Positions 28,201 through 41,006 are shown, counted from the first letter of the stretch. The stretch is DNA of 64,000 bases from Phaseolus vulgaris (GCF_000499845.2 NC_023758.2:33702608-33766607), one strand, 5' to 3'. The notes: generated from the sequence alone by a model not told the origin. Made by a program: numbers and translations.

Positions 28201-31200
28201 CAACTACCAACTATCATAATTTCTAATAATTAAAAAAATATTAATAATCAATTATCACATAAAGTCTAACAGTAATTATTATTATAAATTAATAATAATA
28301 ATAATAATAATAAATAATCTAATTTTTTATATATTTATAATAACTCATTATTATCACTATTACATTAAATATATTAGAAACAATTAATCTATCACATAAT
28401 ATTTTATTATTATCATTGTTATAAAAAGTTACTAGTAATAGTTATTTTTTTTCAATATAATTTATTTTTAAAAATATTTAAAATTATTGTAATTAGTATT
28501 GATGACAATTTAATTTAATTATTGTTACAAAATATTAACAAGGTATTAACAGTTACATATTTATAATTTTAATAGACTAAAACTAATTTTTGTAGTGTCA
28601 CATTTTAATATATTAAAAAATAATATATTTTAAAAATTAAAATTAATATGACTTGAAAATACAGGGAGACACGACAAAAAAAAATCCAAATTGGTATTTC
28701 TCATTGTACTCTGTCTTGTCGTGAAGCAATGCAAACTTGTCACTTGTCATTACTATCATGTAACCAAGGCAAGTCCTTTTCTCAAATTATATCAGCCACA
28801 TGCTCTTGCCATTGTTATCAGCTTAAAAAACGTACCAATTTTTTTTTTTTTCTGTTTTTCAAGTTAATTTATAATTACTAGGCATATTTCTCCAATCTCC
28901 ATCACATTCTTAATAATCTAGCAACAATATCAGAAAAATATGTAACATATTTAATTAGAAGAAAAAGTTTCACAAGTTAAAATTAACTTATATATAAATT
29001 AATTTTAAAAAAATTTCATATAATTTTAAAAATTCTATTTTTAATTTATATATAGATTGATTTTAAATTATAAACAAATTGATTTATCTTTTCTTCGAAA
29101 AGAGACTATGAGAAACTCGGTAAATCCTCAATTTAATATCGCAAGTTTTTTTTTGCAGCAAACACTATAAAATTTAATCTAGTTTCTCAAAAAACAAATT
29201 CACTATAATTTACACTGAAATGGTTTTGAACATTATACTAATTTCCTCCATTAATGAGTGTATCTCTAATTTAAGATATAAGTGCATTTATAAGTTCCAA
29301 CCCTTTTTGCCCAAACGTAGTTTGAATTATCATATTTAATTTTTTTATTATAAGTTATATAAAGTTCGAATATGTTTGGGTGAAACAAAGATGTGAAAAT
29401 GATATACAGAAATAGATAATTCAAAAAAATTGCATACTTTAAGAGGTTAACGCTAATTGTTTTTAAGAAAATTGAAAATGTTAAAGATTCTAATGAAAAA
29501 ACAAAATAATTTTAGATATTATACTATAAGAAAATCATTAAATATCAACTAATTTAAAGATAAATAATAATTAGTTATTATATTAACTAATTATATACTA
29601 TTTTACAAACTAAAAAAATATTAGTATTTAAAGTAATTTCTATTATTAATAAAAAAATATAAAATAGTTTCTAAATTAATATATAATATTAATTATTAAA
29701 GTTTTAACTACTGGTTATTTTAAATCCTAAAATAGCCACTAATTTATATAATTAGATGAAACTGAATGTTATTTACGTAACTAACTTAAGAAAACAAAAT
29801 TTTTAAAACTAAGTTTGTGAAAATTTGATTTGATTCGTTTGATCTAACTTTGAACCTATCACCTGATCACAAAGTATCACACAATATTTGTGTTAAACAA
29901 CAAAATTTTTTAAAACACAATTCAATCATCCATTCTTGTGTTTTTCCTTTTTTTCCACACCATTGATAAGTTCCAAAGTAGCCTCAACCTTGCAATTCAG
30001 ATAGAGTTGAATTGTTACCCTACTTGGGATCTTCTTCTACTTTCTTCTCTTTCTTTGGCTATTTGTTCCTTTTTTTTTTCATACATCCTTATCCTTTTCA
30101 TGAACTCTTCTACATTTGGTATCTACTTTGGTGAAGAGCTTGGTGAGCATGCCCTAGATATTGTTAAGAAAGAAACAAAATAAAGAAAAAAGTTGATGAC
30201 TTTTGGTCGAAGTATCCAAGAGAAATGTAAAGTAAACCCCACAAAAGTTGATGACTTTTGGTCGAGTTAGTATCAAATTATAAACTAGTTGTTTCGAGAA
30301 TTCAATTAATTGATTTAAGCGCAGAACTCGACAAAGCAGATTATATAACAGATATCAAAGTGGGAGAGAGATAATGCACATCAGATTTATACTAGTTCCC
30401 TGTTAACCAAGAGCTATATCCAATCCTTAGCACACCACTGAGAATTCATTAAAGACAATCAAACAAGATTATAAGAACAATCAAGAGTGTTGATCTTGAA
30501 TCCTACAAGAACACATAACACTATTAACCACACACATAATTCAGAAACCCTATCTGAATCTATTTACAACACAATACAATGAAAAAGAATAAAGTTCAAA
30601 TACTCATGGGTTTATTACAAATGAAAAACAACAAAATTCAAAAGCCAAAAACCTTCTTCACATCACAACAACGATTCAAAGTTCAAGTACAATCTCCAAG
30701 AATGATTTTAAAAAAGTTTGTTTCTCTCTCAAAAAGTGTTGTGTTAAATTATCAGAAAACATCTTTATATAAGCTAAGAAAGATTGTTAAAACAGTTTGA
30801 TTATTTAATGAATAAGTTGTATCAATTAAAAACAATTTGATTAACAACATAATTCTATTAAAAACATTTAATTGATTTATGAAAATAACATACTATTTTA
30901 TTTAGAAGAAATCACCAAATTAAAGAACTGGTTGATTTCACTTAACACAAAAGACAAAAAAACAAAACAAATCATTTTTAAATCCTTTAAAAACTTTAAA
31001 AGTGTTTTCAACAGGTTGATATGATAAATCAATATATTAAAAATACTTACTATAGTAAATACACTTGAATAGAAGTGATTTCAACTGATTAATACACGAA
31101 TCGACTAATTAAAATAAACACAGATTTGGAAAACAAAACACTTAAAGGAGATTTCAAATTAGGTGTACTTGTATTATAATGAGATGCGAATTTACTTAAC

Positions 31201-31370
31201 AAAATCTATCTAACTAAACACACACAAATTTGGAATCATCAAAGCTTCTTTGTTCAAAACGTTAGACACTGGATGTAGAAGTCCTTGCTCTTGATTGATT
31301 CTTATACGTTTAAGACTTCAATTGTTTTTTAATTGTTTCTTCTTTCAGTTTCAATGTTATTAAAGGATAT
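25270..31370. other. AT-rich intergenic DNA with repeat debris
   Basis: No gene was recognised. At 27600-27970 there is a codon-like stretch whose plus-strand translation is charged and could form coiled coil, with stops; it may be a decayed transposase or gag piece. An (AAT)n run is at 28290-28313. A 22-base segment (aaaagttgatgacttttggtcg) occurs twice at about 30188 and 30244. The part from 30280 to 31260 reads like LTR-flank sequence but no ends could be set. Confidence 0.4.
28290..28315. repeat. (AAT)n microsatellite
   Basis: About eight AAT units in AT-rich intergenic DNA. Confidence 0.9.
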
Positions 31371-31379
31371 GAATACCAA

Positions 31380-31643
31380 AGTTATAGAAGGATCCTAATA
31401 TTAATTGTGTCTTTTCTAATTATTAGTTGTTTCTCTTTATAGAGGTGAATAAATTTTATTTTGTTGTGTCTGTTATGATTCTAGTATTTATTTGATTGAT
31501 TATTTCTCTCTTTAGTTAGACCTAGAACGAGTGTACTGCTTGTATATATTCATACTATTTGTTTTGATCTCAACAGAATAATATTAGAGATATTCATTCT
31601 CATATCATTTGTCTTTCTTTTACTCTTTTGTTATTTTATATTA
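31380..31643 (+). mobile_element. Probable 5' LTR of a copia-type element
   Basis: The sequence immediately upstream of a tRNA-iMet-type primer-binding site has the texture of a copia LTR, including aacagaataatattagagat. The left end is not fixed. It does not resemble the short LTR that follows at 31773, so the two are not a pair. Confidence 0.4.
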
Positions 31644-31890
31644 TGGTATCAGAGCCATTTAAAGTCTATCCTAGCGAGTGTTTGTTGGGCCTATCGTGCC
31701 ACCCGCTATCGGGTTGTTATCGGACAACCCATTGTCCCACGCACGAGCTGTCACTCTCGACGTGAGGGGGTGTGTTGGATATCCCACATCGACTAGAGAT
31801 GATATTTCATTGTATATAAATGGGTGCAAACCTCACCCTATGAACCGATTTTATGAGGTTGAGTTAGGCTTAAAGTTCACTTCGTACTAA
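31644..31890 (+). mobile_element. TRIM-like element part: primer site, internal region and 3' LTR
   Basis: TGGTATCAGAGCCA at 31644-31657 matches the initiator-tRNA(Met) primer-binding site. About 105 bp of non-coding internal sequence follows, then a polypurine tract gtgaggggg (31762-31770), then a short LTR starting TGTTGGATATCCCACATCG at 31773 and ending near 31890. This order (primer site, tiny internal region, polypurine tract, ~120-bp LTR) is that of a terminal-repeat retrotransposon in miniature. The expected identical 5' LTR is missing: other LTR-like DNA stands in its place. From memory, similar sequences are frequent in legume genomes. Confidence 0.65.
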
Positions 31891-31899
31891 ATGTAAACG

Positions 31900-34800
31900 T
31901 TGATTCATTAATGCTATAATCTTTAGGAATCATTCATCCTCGTGCACTTGTTCATCATCTTCTCCTCCATGTCACACATTGAATACGAGAACTTTTAGAT
32001 TCAATTGTATTATGCATTTTTTTTACCACATAAATAATTTAAATTGTTTCCTTTATGATTTTTTATGTGAACATTTACCCTTTAATGCATGTGACTGATT
32101 CTTCAATCATATCTTCTGCACATTACTTCACCGTAAATACTTTGGATGTTGAATATATAAATAATTGCTTTGTCATTAATTGTTTCTAACTTTGTTTGTT
32201 AATTTGAATGTTGGATTTGCTTTGAATCTCGTCCTCCACTCGAGCTCTGTTGCATTTGGCACCGATAATGAAAAGTTTGGCTTGCGCCTTTAATGCTCTT
32301 TTTCAATTGAATTCTTCTTAAATGTATTTATTTAAAATTCTCTTTATCTTCGTTATTTGCAACAACCTTGGTTGTTTTCAATGACTTCCCATGAATTTCG
32401 CTATGCAATTAACTTCATTATGCTTATTGGACGCTAAAAAAGAAAACTTGTGTATGTTCTTCTCTTCGTCTTGATGGTTCCTAAAATTGCATTTGAATTT
32501 TTTTATGATTGTGGATTGCTATTAATATTTTGAATGTATTAGAACAAACATATCATTCTACAATAATCTCTTAATATCTTAAAACATGATATGAATTGTT
32601 GATTACCAACTATATCGGTATATAATGATTCCATAATTTGATGAAATTATATATATATACGATTGAAAATAAAGATGATATTTGCATAAGTAGTGGGGAG
32701 TGGGTGTGAAAAATAATAGCCAGAAAAAGAAAGAATTAACGTGGGACCTCTATGAGAATAAATTTCACAAGACAGAATACTAACTTTGTTGGGACCCTAA
32801 TCAACTTTGACCGGGGAAAAGGAATTGCAGCTTTCTGAATTTGGGACCATTTCATTGCTAATTTTTGAAAATTCAATCAAATTTAGGTGTGGAAACTTGA
32901 TTCCTTCTGCTTTAACTAATTCCCCTTTTGTCAAGAAATCAGAATTTTGGCTCTCCTTCACTTCAAAGTCAATGATGGTTCAAAAACTTTTGGAACCATT
33001 CAAGGATATGGCAAATCTAAACTCTTCAAAAGGAAATTTTAAATAATCAAGTTTAGTTTTAAAGAGAAAGAAGAACAATCTTACCAATTAAAAGATTCCC
33101 TTTAAAGCGTGGCATTTCATTATAATGCCTCAATGAACCAAAATAGTTACCCATTGTTTTAAATCATTGAAAATATCATTGCTTGCTTTAAATAATGCGG
33201 TTTTAAGCTTCCAACGTGTATCCCAAAGTAGCTTTTACTCTAAACTCAATAAAGACTAAACTCTTTTCTTTTAATGCAACTTACATTCTTTTAACTTTTT
33301 AAAAAATGTTATTTTGAGAATTATATAGTTAAACACATGTTTATAACTTTTTTTTAAAAATTTCCATGTTCTCATAGTAAAAGATAGTTCTCTTTTTATT
33401 TTTAGTTGTTGTAATTTGGAACAATTTAGTATTGGATTGAAATATAAGAACTCTAACTTTTTCTGTCTAAAAAACTTTCTTCCAATAAAATATTTTCAAC
33501 ACATTACAATAATATTCAACGTATTTAATTTATCAAAGTTCCGGATGTCTCTCCTAATTGAGGGAACTTCTACATAAAAAATAAAATTATTAAAAAATTT
33601 AATTATTTTTATAAGTTAAAATTAATTTATGTATGAGTTAATTTGCAGAAATTATATATAGTAATTTCTTTAAATTTTTTGTTTTTAACTTGTACTTAAA
33701 CTAATTTTAATTTATAAACATTTTTCATATTTTCACCTTTTATATATAAATTAACACTTACTTATATTAGAGGTGTGTGTAGTGTTTCTTCCTGGTAAAT
33801 TTTATTTAGGGTCCTGGTTGAAGGGGTAACCTAATCTGTGACTAAAGAAGAATATTTATTTTGCACAAAGTTAAAGACAACAAAAAGGATAAGTAGATAT
33901 AGAAATAGTTATATATAGTATTGCATATATTGTTGCCTATTTTTTTATGTTATTATAATGATAAAATTGATGATTAAATGTATTCATTGTGACTGAACCA
34001 ACGTGAACAAGAAAAACCATAATTTTCCATTTAAAGTTGTCACAAAGTTATATGTGGTATTTAAGTTAGCCCATGTTAGTCTCTGACCCAGTAAGATATC
34101 TGTAGCCCAAAATAGAATTGGTGCTCACACAGTGGGGTGTTGCATTCTCCACTCCCATGTTTTTAAAGCTACAACCCCATGAGGGTGAGAAACAAAATAA
34201 AACTGTCAGTGAAAAAATATATTTTGTGGATTCCACATTTTGTTATGTATTTCTAAATCCACATTTTTTAACAATTAATTGATTCAATTAATTAATTAAA
34301 CTAGTTATAAAAATCAAGTCAAAATATCATTTAATCTAATTTTAATTAACATATGAAGATTCAATCCATTTCTAATTTGATTCTAAAAGTAGAAATGTAA
34401 ATTACAATAATAAAATACAAAATCGAAACTAGAGAAGAGAAGAACAAAATCAAAGCGTTAAACGACCGGTGTAAAACTTAACTCGGCTTGCTTAATATTG
34501 ATTTCGTGAATTGATTCTCAAAAATTAGTTTTCCATAGATGAAGAACACGAAATAAAATTGATAGAAGAGGAAGAACAAAACAAAATTTGAGAAAAAAAA
34601 GGGAGGAAAGGAGATGAAAACACAATTTTTGAAACTAAAAATTAAGCAAATGATTTTTGTCTATATGGTTAGAACACATTTAGACTATGTATAAACTCTA
34701 AAATTTGAAACAAACATGGATATAAATGTAAGCTCTATTAGTTTCATAAGTTCAATTATAAAAGTCAAAAACTATAAAATAAAGAGAATTGAATCCACAC

Positions 34801-35210
34801 AATTTTTCTACATAAATTTAGTAAATATGTCTCAACTTCTTAAAATAATATAAAATAGTAGAAAATTTCAAATCTAAAAAACCATATGTTCATGTTAAAG
34901 TCCTAGAAATGTAGAATTCAATGCAACTCCAATCAGCCAAAACAAATATATACAAAAAATGTTACCGCTAAAATAGTGAGTAAAGATATAAAAGATTTTG
35001 AAGAGTGTCCAATCCTTTTCTCACTCGGTTTTGTACCGGTATAATTCTACACAATAGATAAAAAAACGCTAAGTGTAATGTTGATTTATTAAAATTATAT
35101 GTTTTGTAATTATTTTTTTATAAAAAAATTAATTATACTTATTTATAAAAAAAATAATTATATTTATTTATTGAGGTTCTACAATAAATTTTTGAAATTT
35201 AATAAAAGTT
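31900..35210. other. Intergenic DNA without recognised features
   Basis: Short open frames (for example 32807-33046) have no recognisable similarity and no splice context. No RNA gene or repeat boundary was found. Composition is AT-rich throughout. Confidence 0.5.
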
Positions 35211-35213
35211 AAA

Positions 35214-36230
35214 CACTACAAGAAAACAAGCAATTAGCTTCCAAATTTTTGCATGGGCCATTTACGGACGCTACTATCCTCGGCCAAAATGGCGAAAAAC
35301 CCACACAACAATGACATTCGACGCAAAACAGACGCACTTATGGATTTAATTTTTTTTTTAAAAAGTCCAGTGTGCATCGGTCGCAGCTCACGCATATGCG
35401 TCGGCCGCGACCCACGCATATGCGTCGGCTTGTGTCGGCCACGGCCCACGCATATGCGTCGGCCACAACCCACGCATGTTTATATTTTAGGATTTTAAAA
35501 TTATTTATTTAAATTTATTTAGTGTATAACAAATATTTTAATATTTAATTCTTTATTGTATTTATTTTAAAATTATTTATTTAATATTATAATAAATTAT
35601 TTAATTTATTAATTTTTAATATAAATTAGTTAAATTAAATTTATTAAATTAATTAAGTGTTTGATTTAAAATTAATTGAGTAAAAGAAAAGATGTATTTA
35701 AATTATTTAAATGTTATATAAAATATTTTATTATTTTAAAGATTATTTATTTTAAATTTATTTTATTTATATATTGTCATATATAAATTAAAAAATATAG
35801 ATTATTATTTGTTATATATTTTAAAATAACTTTTTGTTGTATAAATGAAATGAATTATTTTTGTTGTATAAATTGAATTTTAATTGTTTTGTATAAATTA
35901 AAGATTTTTTTTTATAAATTATATACAGTTTGTTATACATTAAATTTATTTATTTGTTGTATAAATTTAAAATAAAATGAATTGAATTTTTGAAAGTTTT
36001 AATAATAAGTATATTTAAGCTACATATTTAAGAAAATTTTCACGAGTCCCACATTAATAATAAGTATAATAAAAATCATAATATGACAAAAGAACTTGTT
36101 CGTTATAGTGGTTAAAGCTTCTTTGTCACTGTTGCATTACATATGAAAATTTATTTTTTTATCTCTTTGTGCGTCTTGGCCATACATAAGTCGACGCATA
36201 TGCATCCGACGCAATTAGACAAAGGAAAAA
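35214..36230. mobile_element. CACTA transposon end with CpG-rich subterminal repeats (incomplete)
   Basis: CACTACAAGAAAA at 35214 is a typical CACTA-superfamily terminus. It is followed at 35370-35476 by a GC-rich array in which ACGCATATGCGTCGGC recurs, a usual kind of subterminal repeat for this superfamily. Similar words (gtcgacgcatatgcatccgacgc) recur at about 36190-36215 and may be the other subterminal region. The expected matching terminus TTTTCTTGTAGTG was not found, so the right end is lost or diverged. No transposase frame is seen between; the interior is almost pure A/T. Confidence 0.55.
35370..35476. repeat. CpG-rich palindromic tandem repeat
   Basis: Three full units and one partial unit of about 24-34 bp share the core CACGCATATGCGTCGGC. 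The core contains the perfect palindrome ACGCATATGCGT. The tract is a GC island within DNA that is otherwise very A/T-rich. It belongs to the CACTA end described above. Confidence 0.85.
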
Positions 36231-36632
36231 AATATTTCACTCAATTTCTTTTATACACATAGGTGAAATCATCATCATTGATGGAAATTTGTTTTATATC
36301 CTATTCGTGTTCGAACACGGTTACATATGCTCAAGGATTTTAAAAAACTATGATAGGATTTTCTCCCATTGTTGGAAGAACTTCCACAAGAAGAATGCTA
36401 TAGAAGAGTAAGATGAATGGGCTAAAACTTCCATCTAGGTCACCCTTAGTAGAAAAAGGTAGATGTTTAACATAAAATATATTTTAGAGTTTTACCAACT
36501 TATAATACTAGTTATAAACATCATAAATTCCATTAAAATCAATTTTGCTTAAATTTTCAATATCATTCAACTCATATATATCACCTAAACTGATACAACG
36601 ATATACAAATCCCTGCAACATATGTGGTGTTC

Positions 36633-39600
36633 TCATTGTTGCATCAGGTGTGGTGTGCTCTCTTCTGCATCTTCTAACAACGTATGAGGAAGAACACGGG
36701 GAAGATTCATTACATTTTCAGCACTAACATAAACTACTCGAAAAATATCATACTTCATCTGAATGGAGAATCGTTCAAGATAAGGCATCATCCAGTTTCT
36801 ATGATCTGGGTGGAGAATCCACGAGTAACAAAATTGTAGGGACTGCCACACATGAATGCATACCACACTTGGTAAGCATTGGCCTTTCATACAAAGGCCA
36901 GAAGTTATGCCATCTATTTTGGAAAAACGAGACCTAAAAATTGCTAGTGCTGCATAGGAAAGATCATTAAGATCCCTAGTAACTGTCACTACCGAGTGCA
37001 TGGAGATTATGTCACCAGTGCTCAACTTCACAGTTAAAGAACCATTTCTTGATTCTCCAGCATATGCTTCAAGGAAATTATGTTCAACTAACACTGCCAT
37101 TCCTGTTACATTAATGGCTAGCATTGATTGCTGTAAAGGGTATTGAAAAACACACACAAATTGAGAACATTTTATTAGAGATCTCATATTATATTAACTA
37201 ATAATATGGACAAAATAATGTAATATATTTGAGAGAGAACTTTTGCACCATGTACAATCTTTTAATATTGAAAAACGTTCAAATCTAAATTATAAAACAT
37301 ATATCCAGCTAATCAGATAACAAATGAATACTTATATGTTGTTGGTCTAACTCAAATGTTAATACATTACTACAAGAAAATCGTGAAATAGAAACCAATT
37401 TTTAGAGACCAAAATAATTAGTTGCAAAAGTAACTAAATTAGAGACCATTTTAAAAATTAAAAAAAAATTGGTTTCTAAATTAGTTTCTATTATTGTTAA
37501 ATAGTTTCTAAATTGGTATCTAATTAGCAACCAATGTTTTAGAGACCAAATTTAGAAACTAAATAATTTGTAGTTAAAACCTTGGTTGTTAATTAAATAC
37601 CAATTTAAAAACTATTTAACAATAATAGAAACTAATTTATAAACTAATTTCTTTTTAGTTTCTAAAATGGTTTCTAATTTAGTTACTATTGCAACTAATT
37701 ATTTTGATCTCTAAAAATTGATATCTATTTCATGATTTTCTTGTAGTGCATCTTCATTTTTGTGTGAAATAATTAACCTCACATGAATTTTGGATGGTGG
37801 AATTCAATGCTTATTGCAAAGATGAAACATGAAGCTAAGTTATAAGTTTTAGATGTCATTACAAAGAAAGTAGAAAACCAATCTATAACATTAATTTTCC
37901 ATCATGCCTCTTATTTTCACCATACTAATCAACTTATCCATATATAAACTATTTTATAACGGCTCCTTATGTGATTTTTTTTTTAATTTAGGTATAAGGT
38001 AATTTGAAGTTATGAAAAAGTTTATTTTATTTTTTTTCCCTCCCAGTACTTATAGAGAGATTTTTTAAACAAGATGAAGACATGTGAGCTAATATCTACA
38101 CTTATTGTCCCAAAGATAATATTAATTTAGTTATTAGAAAATATAGATTTAAATGGATGAAGTAAATAGGCCATTTATGGCGCGCGGGAAGAGAATATGG
38201 TTTATGTGTTGTCTTAAACTGCTATAACTCTGATTTAAATTTCTGTTGCATTCTTGTTTGTACGGTGCTGCTGTTGATATGTTTTAACTGAGTTTTTTGG
38301 CTAGTTTTTCTACTGTTATGATTGTGTAGAGAACTGGTTTATGTGTCACGGTATAGCTGAATAGATGATTACCTTTTCAGTTTAGGCTTTGACAAAAGTC
38401 TTTCAGAATCTACATTTTGTGTCAAATCCAAAGGTGTTGAAACTCTTGTTATTTAACTATATGTTGATGACCTTTTGATTATAGAGAGCAATGCAAAGCT
38501 TATTGGTGATTTCAAATTAAATATGATGCAAGCTTTCAAAATGACTAACCTTGGTATGATGAATTTTTTTCCTCAGAATGGAGATTAAGCAAGGTGAGGA
38601 TGAATTTTTTTATTTTTCAAAAATAAATATGCAAGGGAGATTTAAAAAAAAAAGATTGAAAGATTGCAAGCAGGTCAATACTCCCATGAATCAAAAAGAA
38701 AAATTAAGCAAGGATGATGGAGCTGATGCAGTAAATGAAACACACTACATAAGTCTTATTGGTTGTTTGATGTATCTTACAACAAGGCCAGATATATTGT
38801 ATGTTGTAAGTGTTCTATCTAGATTCATACATTGTCCCAGTGAAGAACATATGAAGGAAGCAAAGAGGGTTGTTAAGCATAAAAGGAACTATAAACTATG
38901 AGATTAAGTTTTAGAAAAGTCAGAATTTACTGCTTATTGGGTAATTTGACAGTGATTGGGGTGGTTTTTTGGATGATAGGAAAAGTACTTCAGGGTACTA
39001 TTTTAGTCTTGGCTCAGGAATTTTTCATGGTGCTGAAAGAAACAAGAAATTGTTGCGCAATCTACAACAAAAGTTGAATTTATTACTGCTACAACTACTG
39101 TTAACCAAGTCTTGTGGTTGAAGAAAATTCTAATGGATCTTAACATGAAGCAGAAGGGAAATACGAAAGTTTTTGTTGACAATCTAGCTACAATAGTTAT
39201 TTCTTATATCCCTGTCTTTCATGGGAAAACCAAACATGTTAACATTAAGTTGTTTTTCTTAAGGGAGATACAAAAAGATGAAGTTGTTGTTCTTGTTTAT
39301 TGCAAAACTGAAAATTAGGTTGTAAATTTGTTTACCAAGCCACTTCCAGCCAACTAGTTTAAGTTCTGAAGACAAAAGATTGGAGTTTGCAGTTCAAAAA
39401 TCAAGGAGGAGTGTTGGATATTTTGTTTTTTGCACGCAACTCTTTAATTGTTTTTTTTTTGTTTCAATTGTTGAATAAGTCTTTCTAAGTAACTGTTCTT
39501 AAACTTTATGCAAAAACATTTCAGTCAGTTACCGTAAGCATTATAAATGTATTGTTAGCAAAGATAATGAACATCTTGTTTTTTTTTTTATTTCACTTAA

Positions 39601-41006
39601 TATATTATCCTCTCTTAGTATTTTATTCCTTTATTTTGTTGTCTACCTTTTATTCTACAATAACAACAACATTACTTGAAAGATTGAAGGGAAATGCTTC
39701 TACATCTATAAATAAGAGGCCGACCACCCCTTTAAGACACTTTTGAGTTGAATGAGAATTGAATTGAATTGAATTGATTCAGAATTAATGAGAGTGTTTT
39801 TCTCCTAGGTTCTCATAAGGTTTAGGGTTTAAATTTTTTTTTATAAAAAATTAAATAAGAATGCGACTATTTACCATAGCCGCATTTATAAATCGCATTT
39901 ACGAATGCGACTAAATAACCGCACTTGTAAATCTTCGATTTAAGAATGCGTGCTGATCAAGTGCGACTATATAACCGCCCTTGTAAATGTAAAATAGCCG
40001 CACTCATTTGGTCTGTTTGCACTAGTGAATAATTCTTTATTTTATAAAAACATATACACTTAATGTGGTTCACATATATAATTACTTTTTGTTGAGCACC
40101 ATGATTCTCTAGTTTCTATATAGATTACTGTAGAACAAAACTTACATAATGTAATGCCTCATAATTGGTGTTTTTCTCTAATTAAATTTGGAGTTTTATT
40201 TCAATAACATACATTTTATTAAATGCATTACATATGGTATGTTGAAAGTGAAAAAAATTCTACACATGATTGAATAATATTAACACCACTTATTTTGTCT
40301 CTGTCCTATTTAAAGTCTATTTCAGTACTCCAAAAAAAGTAAAGAAACCAATAGCTAGGGATCAAACTTACAAGATTTTCTGTCAACTTGTCTTTTTCAT
40401 CACTCGGTCGTTTATGCCATGCTCCATACCATATGATCTGATTACAGGACATGACTTTTGAACACAGTGCACAAAAAGAAAAGGAACAGTGAAGAAAGAA
40501 AAGAACACGTAGCAACGTATGTACCGTGTAACAATAATTTATGGTGATACATTCATTAAAGAAAGAAGAGTGTTCTTGCATTATTGCACATGAAATGAAT
40601 AATCCTAATCTGAAATTTTCTACTGGGTTAGTCGTATTGGTTCCAGGAAAAACTTTTAACCAAATAATATCAGGATATGTACCAACTTCGCAGAAGAAAA
40701 GAAAAAAAAAATGAATTTCACAGGTTAATCAGCACAATTTCGAGTTTATAGAATTCAGAAAAGAAAAGAAAGAACAAAGTAGAGAGAATTGAGAAAGTAT
40801 AAAATAAGAGAAAGAAAAGAAGAAGTTACCATATTTCCATGTATGCTCCTAAATATAGAGCTTTGTACACAACCAAGATTCTGAGTGAGTAAGGAAAAGT
40901 GTTGGAGTCCATGAACAAGATGCTCAACAATTACCACAGTTGGCTTGAAAACAAAGAAACTTATGTCCAAATCCTTGTTGTTAAAATCCACAGAGCATGT
41001 CTTCAT
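36633..41006 (-). CDS. Plant protein of unknown function (possibly the DUF7392 family)
   Basis: Three minus-strand exons: 40830-41006, 40372-40437 and 36633-37130. All have GT..AG borders and all introns are in phase 0. The product is 246 aa. It begins MKTCSVDFNNKDLDISFFVF, with CVQSSIFRSIHGNM closing the first exon, IIWYGAWHKRPSDEKDKL in the second, then LVEHNFLEAYAGESRNGS, STGDIISMHSV, SLQFCYSWILHPDHR and YLERFSIQMKYDIFRVVYVS in the last. I recall a family of plant proteins with this order of motifs, annotated only as a domain of unknown function; the DUF number is from memory and uncertain. No signal peptide or clear membrane segment is seen. The second intron (37131-40371, 3.2 kb) contains a 381-bp MITE, a copia remnant and a CACTA end, yet exon borders and frame are intact. 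I choose the ATG at 41006 because the codon further upstream is not ATG. Confidence 0.82.
37368..37748. mobile_element. CACTA-type foldback MITE, 381 bp, in intron
   Basis: Ends are TACTACAAGAAAATC (left, first base changed from C) and GATTTTCTTGTAGTG (right), flanked by the 3-bp duplication CAT (37365-37367 and 37749-37751). A 3-bp duplication and CACTA termini define the superfamily. The interior is a near-complete inverted repeat: words such as gaaaccaatttttagagacc and actatttaacaataatag recur in reverse complement. The transcript could therefore fold into a long hairpin. It lies in intron 2 of the unknown-function gene. Related copies are at 61635 and 41745. Confidence 0.85.
38384..39411 (+). 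pseudogene. Ty1/copia reverse transcriptase and RNase H remnant
   Basis: The reverse-transcriptase catalytic motif YVDD is at 38460-38471, preceded by a stop codon. It is followed by MTNLGMMNFF and, at 38578-38898, a frame containing TPMNQKEKLS and LIGCLMYLTTRPDILYVVS. RNase H pieces follow: DSDWGGFLDDRKSTSGYYF near 38948 and VFVDNLATIVISY...HGKTKHVNIK at about 39165-39255, then LFTKPL. Several stops and frameshifts make it non-functional. Integrase and gag are missing. It ends at a polypurine tract (caaggagga) directly before the LTR at 39412. It sits in intron 2 of the minus-strand gene, in the opposite orientation to that gene. Confidence 0.85.
39412..39835 (+). mobile_element. 3' LTR of the copia remnant
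   Basis: It starts TGTTGGATATTTTG right after the polypurine tract of the copia remnant. A TATA-like ctataaataagaggc is at about 39706. The 3' border is not exact; CACTA subterminal sequence begins by about 39855. No second LTR was found upstream of the pol remnant. Confidence 0.7.
39850..40027. mobile_element. CACTA transposon right end with subterminal repeats
   Basis: It ends in TTTGCACTAGTG at 40027, the complement of the CACTAGTGCAAA terminus common in legume CACTA elements. Before it, gaatgcgact, accgcac/gcccttgtaaat and gccgca are repeated in both orientations over about 170 bp, as expected for transposase-binding subterminal repeats. The other end is not visible. The copia LTR abuts it, suggesting that one element inserted into or next to the other. 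Confidence 0.65.

Noticed and set aside
35234..35498. Two overlapping open frames on opposite strands with repeating CVGR/THMR peptides
   Set aside because: Both are translations of the CpG-rich tandem repeat of a CACTA end. The peptide repeat is only the DNA repeat read through.
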